From NCBI GenBank assembly GCA_965229785.1, contig CBDDJS010000001.1, positions 3,348,001-3,412,000 on the forward strand: 64,000 nucleotides of DNA, read 5' to 3'. The position numbers and the translations under genes were made by a program. Under the pieces are notes generated by a model. The model was not told the DNA's origin. It saw nothing but the letters and a program-made list of their open reading frames with translations, and made no database searches. This DNA is from JAWPMT01 sp965229785 (lineage in GTDB: Bacteria > Bacteroidota > Bacteroidia > Cytophagales > Cyclobacteriaceae). Positions 17,571 through 24,901 of the stretch are shown in pieces; within the stretch, counting starts at the first letter, position 1, and every line of letters starts with the position of its first letter.

Positions 17571-19121
17571 TTAAGCTTCGGCCATTTTTTGCTGGAACGT
17601 AATCACAATGAATTCTGCAGGTCTTACTACAGCCACCCGAACGGTCACTCTCATGTATCCATCAAGAATATCATTGGCCGTCATGGTCGTGCCTAAACCA
17701 ACCTGAACATCATAGGCATCGCCAGGTGTAGAACCAAACAGTGCACCCGCCTTCCAGACATTGTTCAGGAAATTGGAAATCATTCCTTGCAACAAAATCC
17801 AGGTATTGGCATCATTTGGCTCAAAGACATATGCGCGAGCCGCAGCTTTAATGGACATTTCCAGGAAGATCATCGTACGCCGAACATTGATGTATCTCCA
17901 ATCCTGACTGTTACCGTCAAGCGTTCTGGCACCCCAGACGATCACTCCCTGACCGGGGAAAGAACGAATGGCATTCACCGCCTTACCATTCAATGGCACG
18001 TTCAAATCGTCATTCAGATCATTATTGATATTAATATTAGGCTCCAGCACGGAGTTCATACTCACATTGGCTGGTGCCTTCCATACTCCTCTGGTGTTAT
18101 CAACTGCAGTATAGATACCCGCCATCGCTGAAGCAGGAGGTAACAAGTTGATTTTCTTCACCGCCTCTTTGACAATCAGACTTTTGTAAACGGGTGAAAC
18201 ACCTCTTAGTCGGGCCTCTGAAGCCAACAAACCTGCTTCATCCACTTCGGCCTCTTCCTCACCACCATCTTTTTCCAGAAACACTTTGTACATGCCCGGT
18301 TTATCCGCAATGGCTTCGGTCTTGAGTTCTCTTGCAATGGCTGCGTTCAATTCCGCAGGCTCTGCCGGTGTGATCAGCGGATCAAGAGACTCGTCGAAAT
18401 TGAGCATGGTGATTTCCCGGTCCGACACTACATTGGTCTCCAGCCATGGGAAATAAGCGGCTCCGTAATCGAGGAAATTGGTACCAATACCATTTCTAAA
18501 ATCATTGATTTTTTCTCTGGGATCAAACGCTTTTTCCTGATCAAGCTTAGGTACATCAAATACACCAATTCTGCTTTGTTCTTTTTTGCAATGCGCCAAA
18601 ATCGTGGTGTAGATGCTGTAGCAGTCACCAGGCTCTAACGTCAACGCATCGGGGCAAAGCACCATGGTAGGTTCCGGCTCATCCGCCAACGTGGCCACGG
18701 CTTCCATCATGGGATCTTTCTGTACTTCTCCAGAGTAGTCTCCGACCGAAACAATCCAGCATGTACCTCCACCATTTTGATAAAAAAGGCGAATGCAATT
18801 GTACAATCTGAAAAGACCACCTGTCCACTGAATTTTGTACTCTGATCGACCGTCAGCAGTGGACAAAGGAAATACGTCCTTATCCTGATCCTCTTTGGGC
18901 GCTACCGTGAATTTATAATCAGGTGCTCCGCCAAAGAACTGCTCGAACTCCACGAGGGAAGTAACCCGGATGGGTTTGTTAGTAACTACTTTACCCAGTT
19001 TTTCTGCTTTCTGGGTATAGCCGATAAATGCCGGAACCGCCGTAGCCACCGCTACAACGGAATTGGGAAAGGCATTTTTCTCTTCAATATAAACGCCAGG
19101 CGTTTTGTATGATACAGCCAT
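17571..19121 (-). CDS. eCIS contractile sheath protein (Pvc2-like)
   Basis: 516 residues. The N-terminus MAVSYKTPGVYIEEKNAFPN is the classical tail-sheath start. The C-terminal third has the conserved sheath core (GVIVWGARTL, WRYINVRRTMIFLE, FEPNDANTWILLQ, then VGLGTTMTANDIL and a final strand). It forms the outer contractile cylinder. Only one sheath gene is present, whereas PVC/Afp loci have three (sizes 2, 3 and 4), so this particle should have a simpler sheath. It lies 23 bp after the 313-aa gene. Confidence 0.95.
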   Translation of the reverse strand: MAVSYKTPGVYIEEKNAFPNSVVAVATAVPAFIGYTQKAEKLGKVVTNKPIRVTSLVEFEQFFGGAPDYKFTVAPKEDQDKDVFPLSTADGRSEYKIQWTGGLFRLYNCIRLFYQNGGGTCWIVSVGDYSGEVQKDPMMEAVATLADEPEPTMVLCPDALTLEPGDCYSIYTTILAHCKKEQSRIGVFDVPKLDQEKAFDPREKINDFRNGIGTNFLDYGAAYFPWLETNVVSDREITMLNFDESLDPLITPAEPAELNAAIARELKTEAIADKPGMYKVFLEKDGGEEEAEVDEAGLLASEARLRGVSPVYKSLIVKEAVKKINLLPPASAMAGIYTAVDNTRGVWKAPANVSMNSVLEPNININNDLNDDLNVPLNGKAVNAIRSFPGQGVIVWGARTLDGNSQDWRYINVRRTMIFLEMSIKAAARAYVFEPNDANTWILLQGMISNFLNNVWKAGALFGSTPGDAYDVQVGLGTTMTANDILDGYMRVTVRVAVVRPAEFIVITFQQKMAEA

Positions 19122-19144
19122 AAGTTAGATAGTGAGGTTAAGAA

Positions 19145-20086
19145 TTATACATTTATAAAAACTTCATTAAAATATTCATCTGGTTGTTGCTCCATGGGTT
19201 TCATCTCTGCGGCGTTGCCCAATGGAAGCTTATCGATCAAGGGCTTTTTCTTGCCATTGACCAGTCTTATCTGATAAGGTGATTGCTGCAAAAGCTTCAA
19301 TCTGGTGCTGGATTGGAACAGCATACCATGCTGCCCGATACCTTGTGACTCGAATACGATCTTGCCTTCCTGATCTTTGACCGAAAGCGTATTTAGGTCA
19401 TGATGTTCAGAATTGATCCAATACCTGAGATAGACCTCCCGCGTAGGTACTGTAAGTTCTTTTCGTGTCATTTCCTGATTCAGAACTTCTTCCAGATTAA
19501 CCGCAAGTATGGCACAATGACCGGGTCTCAATCCCTTTTTAGCCAGATAGAAATTCGCACCACGAACGGAATATTTACCATCTGGAATTGCGGCCAGTAA
19601 TAAAGGAAATGCTCGATCTCCGGGTCGAAGCGTCGTATCGTGAAGAATATCAAGCCTTTCATCGGAATCTGGCACCTCTCTGGTGATCTGGGCTGTGGGA
19701 TAAGTATAAAGTACCCCAAGGGATCGTCGGACGGGAAGCAAGTATTGTTCATCAAATCCGGTCTCACCCGGACGGCTCATTAAATAAGGTGTTGACCGAT
19801 TGGTATATTGTCTGATATCCACCACATTCTTAATCCCCGGAAAAGAGCTCCGAACCTCAAACATCAGATAGGGCAATTCTTCTATTGCCTTATTCAGGCG
19901 TTCACGGCCAGCTGAGGTAGCCGATACAAACAGACCATTTGAAGTTGCTCTGTATTTGATATGGTGTTTTTCAAAAAAGTCAAGCCATTCCGTTGAAGGT
20001 TGTACACTGACAAAGTTTTCGGCACTATCTCCGAAATATTCACTTTTGACGGTGACTGAAAGTAACTTTTGATAATTATCCCTCAT
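19145..20086 (-). CDS. Unrecognised protein between the eCIS cap and sheath genes
   Basis: 313 residues, no family recognised. There is no signal peptide or membrane segment. The sequence looks like a mixed alpha/beta soluble protein (NVVDIRQYTNRSTPYLMSRP, VPTREVYLRYWI, FQSSTRLKLLQQSPYQIRLV). It overlaps the DUF4255 cap gene by 1 bp and precedes the sheath by 23 bp, so co-expression with cap and sheath is firm. By position it could be a cap adaptor, sheath-end protein or assembly factor. That is inference only; PVC/Afp loci have no obvious counterpart in this place. Confidence 0.6.
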   Translation of the reverse strand: MRDNYQKLLSVTVKSEYFGDSAENFVSVQPSTEWLDFFEKHHIKYRATSNGLFVSATSAGRERLNKAIEELPYLMFEVRSSFPGIKNVVDIRQYTNRSTPYLMSRPGETGFDEQYLLPVRRSLGVLYTYPTAQITREVPDSDERLDILHDTTLRPGDRAFPLLLAAIPDGKYSVRGANFYLAKKGLRPGHCAILAVNLEEVLNQEMTRKELTVPTREVYLRYWINSEHHDLNTLSVKDQEGKIVFESQGIGQHGMLFQSSTRLKLLQQSPYQIRLVNGKKKPLIDKLPLGNAAEMKPMEQQPDEYFNEVFINV

Positions 20087-20652
20087 CAGTTGTCAGTCAC
20101 CCTCCCCGATGACACTGCAGGCACTACAGCCTCGACCTGACCAGAATCGAATACGACTAACCGCATACGGTACAAAACTGAAGGCACATATTTTGCCCCC
20201 AATCTGCTCCAAAGCTGACTCGACTCATGATAATCCAGATCGAGGACCGACAAGCTTAATTTTTGAACACCATCAGGCAATCCGGAACTATTGGTAGCGT
20301 CATAAAAGTGATTCGACTGGAAAAATCCAATTGTATCAGAGAGTAGCTTCAGAGATTCCTCGTACTTATTAGCACTAGCTGAAAAAAGCAAATCCACATT
20401 GAAGGTAAGTGGAGAGGGAACCCGACTGAATTGTTCGCCATTTGAAACTTTGCCATGCTGATTGAACAACGCATATTCAATATTCATATGTGCCAAAGAA
20501 ATGAGCAACTTGTCCGCATATTCGGGATCACTTCCCGCCTGAACGCCTGCTATATTGGCAATTATGGCCTTATCTTCCGCCCAACGTGACGAATTACGGA
20601 AATAAGTATTGAGTCTGTTCTTGACAAATTGTATGGTCGAAAAAAGTATCAA
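20086..20652 (-). CDS. DUF4255 cap/terminator protein (Pvc16-like)
   Basis: 188 residues with the DUF4255 pattern: PLTFNVDLLFSASANKYEE, SLKLLSDTIGFFQSNHFYD, QKLSLSVLDLDYHESSQLW, GAKYVPSVLYRMRLVVFDS. This family includes Pvc16/Afp16, which stops tube growth at the distal end and forms the cap. It is the first gene of the operon, as in many Bacteroidota eCIS loci. Its start codon lies 341 bp from the divergent nuclease gene. No recognisable -7 element was found upstream on the minus strand. Confidence 0.88.
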   Translation of the reverse strand: MILFSTIQFVKNRLNTYFRNSSRWAEDKAIIANIAGVQAGSDPEYADKLLISLAHMNIEYALFNQHGKVSNGEQFSRVPSPLTFNVDLLFSASANKYEESLKLLSDTIGFFQSNHFYDATNSSGLPDGVQKLSLSVLDLDYHESSQLWSRLGAKYVPSVLYRMRLVVFDSGQVEAVVPAVSSGRVTDN

Positions 20653-20993
20653 AAACGAGTGAGTCTAAATGCTGATTATGGTTCACTTTAAATATATCCT
20701 GAGTACCATTATCAGTCAATATAAAAGGAAGAATAAACCTTCATTTATTAAATTTATTCAGTAAATTATTTGAAAAGTACAAAAAATAACAACACTTCCC
20801 AATAAACGGCCTACGTTTTATGTTTCTCATTCACTGAGAGATACGGCCATACATTTGATGCATTAATTGAGGGAAACGGAAAGTAGGGATGAGGAAAGAA
20901 ACTCTTGGGATCAAGAAATGCTAAGAAACCTGCAATTATTTTGTTATTGAACTAATATAGAGACAAATTTCTAATGCACTAAGTATTATTCTA
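20653..20993. other. Divergent control region between eCIS operon and nuclease gene
   Basis: A 341-bp AT-rich gap that must hold both promoters. On the plus strand TACATTTG at 20850-20857 fits the Bacteroidota -7 consensus TAnnTTTG, 137 bp before the nuclease ATG, but without a clear -33 TTTG. No exact consensus was found on the minus strand for the eCIS operon, so its promoter may need an activator or another sigma factor. Confidence 0.4.
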
Positions 20994-21830
20994 ATGAAAC
21001 ACCTGATTGTACTTCTGCTTACCCTCTCGGCTATCCATTATACTGCTGTCGCTCAAGTGAGTCTGATGACCTATAACATTCGGTACGACAATCCGGGTGA
21101 TGGTGACAATTGGTGGGAGTATAGAAAACATGATGTCATTGCAGTAATCAAACGATATCAACCGGAAATTCTCGGAATTCAGGAAGGCCTGGATCATCAG
21201 GTCGGGTTTCTTAATGAATCGCTAACAGATTACCAATATGTAGGTATCGGCAGAGATGGAAAAGGCATAATAAGTGAGTTTACTGCCATTTTTTACGACA
21301 CAACCAAGTACAATCTTATTGACACAAAAACATTTTGGTTATCGCCAACACCCGACGTAGTATCCAAAGGTTGGGACGCTGCACTCAACCGCATTTCAAC
21401 TTATGCTTCCTTTGAGGAGAGAACATCTGGAGCGATAATTCATGTCTTTAATGCTCATTTTGATCACATTGGTGAAGAAGCAAGGGAAAACTCCGCACGT
21501 TTGATCGTGGATCAAATCAACAAGTGGAATTTACAACAGCAGGCGGTGGTAGTTATGGGGGACTTCAACAGCACCCCCAATAGTAAAGCCATTGCCCATC
21601 TTCAGGAATCATTGACCGATACAAGAACCGCGCTTTCACAAAAACCCTCCGGGCCGGCGGGCACATTCACAGGATTTGATAAGGAAGCAGAACTACTCCA
21701 TCAGATCGATTATATCTTCATGAAGAATATGACAGTATTCAGCCAAAGGCACATTGATGATCTACGTCCCAATTTATTGTGGCCCTCGGATCATTTACCC
21801 GTGTATGCCGTTCTGAATTTCCTTAGGTAA
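20994..21830 (+). CDS. Secreted endonuclease/exonuclease/phosphatase family protein
   Basis: 278 residues with a signal peptide (residues 1-20, ending AVAQ) and the EEP fold: MTYNIRYDNPGDG (metal-site Asn), PEILGIQEG (metal Glu), FNAHFDHIG, VVMGDFNST (Asp/Asn pair) and a final SDHLP with the catalytic Asp-His. All catalytic positions are present, so it is probably an active phosphodiesterase or nuclease exported to the periplasm. Substrate cannot be told; relatives include DNases, inositol phosphatases and sphingomyelinases. It is divergent from the eCIS operon and lies inside the segment bounded by the 676/21985 repeats. An eCIS connection is only positional. Confidence 0.88.
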   Translation: MKHLIVLLLTLSAIHYTAVAQVSLMTYNIRYDNPGDGDNWWEYRKHDVIAVIKRYQPEILGIQEGLDHQVGFLNESLTDYQYVGIGRDGKGIISEFTAIFYDTTKYNLIDTKTFWLSPTPDVVSKGWDAALNRISTYASFEERTSGAIIHVFNAHFDHIGEEARENSARLIVDQINKWNLQQQAVVVMGDFNSTPNSKAIAHLQESLTDTRTALSQKPSGPAGTFTGFDKEAELLHQIDYIFMKNMTVFSQRHIDDLRPNLLWPSDHLPVYAVLNFLR

Positions 21831-22171
21831 GGTGGCCTAGATTCAGATTTCCAATAATCGTCGTTATTATCATATAATGAAAACCACGCAAACTGGCCCG
21901 TATCAATAAAAAAGACTGGTATAATGCTGAAAAAAGCGGATTAAGGAAATCTTAAAAAGATAAAGCGCCCATAAAGGCGCTTGGCTAAGTAGTATAATTC
22001 CCGCATTTTCATTTGGCGTGGAGTTTCAAATCTAAAAGGAAATATTGATAAACCAAGAATTCACTTGATACTTGTCAAAATAAATATTTTTATCACCAAA
22101 ATGAGCGATACGTATTTACAGGAAACGCTTTTCGTTAAGAGAGTTGTTTTATCAGAATAAAATAAGTTGCG
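21831..22171. other. Gene-free gap with hairpin and flanking repeat
   Basis: It holds a 7-bp inverted repeat (AAGCGCC 21963-21969 with GGCGCTT 21976-21982). On the minus strand this is followed by a T-rich tract, so it could end transcription of the OmpA-family gene that stops at 22172. Next comes the right copy of the eCIS-flanking direct repeat at 21985-22000. No open frame is credible. Confidence 0.5.
21985..22000 (+). repeat. Right copy of the direct repeat flanking the eCIS region
   Basis: CTAAGTAGTATAATTC, identical to 676-691 and in the same orientation; the next three bases (CCG against TCG) extend the match. It sits 2 bp after a hairpin and 155 bp downstream of the nuclease gene. 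Confidence 0.6.
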
Positions 22172-23263
22172 CTAAAGCTGCCCTAATTCATACACATCAA
22201 TAACCACCCGGCGATTTCGGGATTGATTTTCCGGTGTGTCGTTTGGAGCCAGGGGTCGCGTTTCACCAAACGCTTGAACTTCGATCAACTCCGGTGGCCA
22301 CCCCATACCTATCAAGTAAGTTTTTACCGCTTCTGCACGTCGTTCCGATAATTGCTGATTGTACTCAATTGTACCAACATCATCGGTATGGCCGGAAATA
22401 ACAACTCGATCGATCGAAGAAGTCACCATTTCTTGTGTCCAATCGGACAAGAGTGCATGTGTCGTATCATTGAGATCCCATCGGTCAAATTGAAAATTGA
22501 TATCATGAAGCACCAGGGTATGAGTTGGTTCCGGGGAACGGTCAACCGTATCTTTTTCTACTCCATATTTCGCTTTCACATAAACGTCATCAAGAAAGTA
22601 ATAAGCCGCATGATCCATTTGCGGTTCATCTCTGTAGGCTTTGTTCCAGGCCCACTTAATGGCTGTTTGCATCACCACCGGCTCCAGCGCTCCGATCAAC
22701 AGGTATTGCTCTCCACCCTTCGCTGTATATTCCAACTGAACCTGCTTCCAACCCAATTGTTGTGGTTGACTAATTCGCCATCTTTTCAATTCGAGTGATC
22801 GGGAAGGTTTCCACGTCACATCAAAGTCTACAAGAGAATTTTCCAGGCTTACATTGAGCATTCTGATCTGATAGGAAGAAGCAGACCCATGATTGACCCA
22901 AGCTCCAACCAAATAAGTAGTGTCCCTGATCAGGGGTTCCAATAATTTCGCTTGCAGGGTCTCTTTATATTTCCCACGAAAAACATAAAACCCCAAATAA
23001 GCGTCGCCATTGACTGGTTCTGCAATGCTTACCCAATTCCTCGGAACTCCTACCTCTCCTTCAGAACAACGATGATAGTAATCTGGCGTCCCCACGTCAC
23101 GACTGAACCATCCAGGCACGACCTCCCTTACCGGTTTGGTACTGTAGGTCTTAGGGCATGGCCTGGGACTTTCAAAACCAGGATTAACAAGGAGATTTTG
23201 CCCATTCAGTAAATGTCCGATCAGGAGGTAAATCGCTGATAGCAACGACCCTAGCCGGATCAT
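22172..23263 (-). CDS. OmpA-family outer-membrane/peptidoglycan protein
   Basis: 363 residues. A signal peptide (about 1-21, ending LLNGQ) is followed by NLLVNPGFESP, the start of a carbohydrate-binding-like jelly-roll domain (to about 225). The C-terminal 110 residues are an OmpA domain (VVISGHTDDVGTIEYNQQLS, RRAEAVKTYL, SRNRRVVIDV) with the peptidoglycan-binding Asp and Arg of the TDxxG...NxxLSxxRA family. It probably anchors to the cell wall while the N-terminal domain binds a ligand. It overlaps the upstream 5'-nucleotidase gene by 4 bp, so they are co-transcribed. Confidence 0.88.
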   Translation of the reverse strand: MIRLGSLLSAIYLLIGHLLNGQNLLVNPGFESPRPCPKTYSTKPVREVVPGWFSRDVGTPDYYHRCSEGEVGVPRNWVSIAEPVNGDAYLGFYVFRGKYKETLQAKLLEPLIRDTTYLVGAWVNHGSASSYQIRMLNVSLENSLVDFDVTWKPSRSLELKRWRISQPQQLGWKQVQLEYTAKGGEQYLLIGALEPVVMQTAIKWAWNKAYRDEPQMDHAAYYFLDDVYVKAKYGVEKDTVDRSPEPTHTLVLHDINFQFDRWDLNDTTHALLSDWTQEMVTSSIDRVVISGHTDDVGTIEYNQQLSERRAEAVKTYLIGMGWPPELIEVQAFGETRPLAPNDTPENQSRNRRVVIDVYELGQL

Positions 23264-24756
23264 TGATCATTCAACTTCGACATATGGGAAATCACCGCAT
23301 CACGTATGTCGTTTTTCAAATCACCATATGTTTCAGGATTCTCGTACTTGTAATTCCCAAGAAAACTCAGGTTCGCTTCTTTGCCATCCATGAGAAACTG
23401 TGGCGCAATGAATCGGTACGATTTAGCCTCATCAATGGCTTGACCATTAATCAGGTAACTATCATCCTGTCTGGAGATTTTTTCTGTCTGGAAATAACCT
23501 CCAATGCCATTGTTTTGTTCTAATCCAATTTGCAACATCTTTTGAACTTCAGAACCTTTCATTTCAGTGACCACCAGGCCTCCACCAAAAGGCAAAGTCC
23601 TCAGCACATCAGTTTGAGTGATATCGCCGGTCAACTGGTCATCTAACCGAACTGATCCGCTATTGTAAACGGCAAAATCCAGATCAGATTGTAAGTTATA
23701 AATTGCTTTGGCAATCAGGCTTCCCAGATTCGTCGGTTTATAACGGATACTTTTCTCCCGTCCATCCAGCATTTCCGTGGTGCCGTAGATTACTTCGTTG
23801 GGGTCATACCCCATGGAAATCATACTACCCTCGGCAATATCTGTCCATTTATCCACCACAGCTCTTACCGATGGTTTTTCTCGTAGCTTGTCTGTGATAT
23901 TCATTAAGGTTGATTCTACCTGAAACTCACTGCTAGCCTTATCATAAGTGCAACGATGAATATAGATCGTCTTGGCGTTGGCATCTGCTTTGGTAATTAC
24001 GGCCTGTCCAACGGGCACACTCATGTTTACGTGATCGTGTCCTCCTAACAACAAGGGGATCTCAGGAAGCGCTTTTGAAAACGCTTCATCCTGATACACC
24101 TCCAGGTGGGTAATGGCTATGGGCACATCGTATTGAGCCCGGTAGTTTGCAAGGAGCTCTTTGCCAACTTTAGGATAATCACTATTGTAAGACACATAAT
24201 CTTTCTTATTGAAATCCACGGTAATCCCCATGATCCCTACCCGGACTGATGTACCCGATTCATTGGCAAACTCCCGAGTGATAAAATTGGGAAGGGCCGC
24301 TCCTCTTTGCTCCCATGGTGATATGACACTATCTACCACATGATAGGTATTGCTTGCTATCCAGGTAAATCTAGATTGATCAATTTGTCGCTGAACCTCT
24401 TCTTCTTTAATGTCAAATTCGTGGTTTCCGAAAGTGACGTAATCCAGTCCCAGCTCATTGAGCGCTTCCACCATTTGCAACCCGGCAATTTTTTGCTCCT
24501 GATACTTCAGAGTTCCAATCAATGATGGACTCAGGAAGTCGCCTGACAAAATGCTAATTGTGTTTGAATTAATGGCTTTTAATGAATCTAAAACTGTCGC
24601 GACGCGCGCAAGCCCACCTACTTTTCCACCTTCAAGCGGGGCAATTTCATATACATCGTTCATTTGCAGAATGTAGAACTCGACTTTTTGAGAAGCTGGA
24701 TTACTACATGAAAAGGCAGCAACGAAAAGGATAAACAATAGCAGTATTCTTGGCAT
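23260..24756 (-). CDS. 5'-nucleotidase/metallophosphatase-family lipoprotein
   Basis: 498 residues from the chosen ATG at 24756, which gives a lipoprotein signal (MPRILLLFILFVAAFSC); the frame opens 29 codons upstream but that extension hides the signal. The N-terminal calcineurin-like domain shows QMNDVYEI, LSGDFLSPS, TFGNHEFD, AITHLE and LLGGHDHVN. The C-terminal 5'-nucleotidase domain shows YNSGSVRLDD and LRTLPFGGGL. The first motif reads DVYE in place of the usual DxHG, as in a known subgroup, so the metal site may differ. It likely hydrolyses nucleotides or related phosphates outside the cytoplasm. Its stop overlaps the OmpA-family start. Confidence 0.85.
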   Translation of the reverse strand: MPRILLLFILFVAAFSCSNPASQKVEFYILQMNDVYEIAPLEGGKVGGLARVATVLDSLKAINSNTISILSGDFLSPSLIGTLKYQEQKIAGLQMVEALNELGLDYVTFGNHEFDIKEEEVQRQIDQSRFTWIASNTYHVVDSVISPWEQRGAALPNFITREFANESGTSVRVGIMGITVDFNKKDYVSYNSDYPKVGKELLANYRAQYDVPIAITHLEVYQDEAFSKALPEIPLLLGGHDHVNMSVPVGQAVITKADANAKTIYIHRCTYDKASSEFQVESTLMNITDKLREKPSVRAVVDKWTDIAEGSMISMGYDPNEVIYGTTEMLDGREKSIRYKPTNLGSLIAKAIYNLQSDLDFAVYNSGSVRLDDQLTGDITQTDVLRTLPFGGGLVVTEMKGSEVQKMLQIGLEQNNGIGGYFQTEKISRQDDSYLINGQAIDEAKSYRFIAPQFLMDGKEANLSFLGNYKYENPETYGDLKNDIRDAVISHMSKLNDQ

Positions 24757-24901
24757 GGTCTTGTGTTTATGTTGGTTGATCACGACAAAAGTGGAAAAAT
24801 CTTCGAAGCTTTTAATCCCTTCATCACAATAATTAATCCCCATTGAGTTGATGATTTATCTTTGGAATCACACGAAAGAAATTACCTAGTTTATTAACCC
24901 T

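Noticed and set aside
1189..20652. Prophage tail module
   Set aside because: No capsid, portal, terminase, integrase or lysis genes. Gene order and the DUF4255/CIS_TMP pair fit eCIS.
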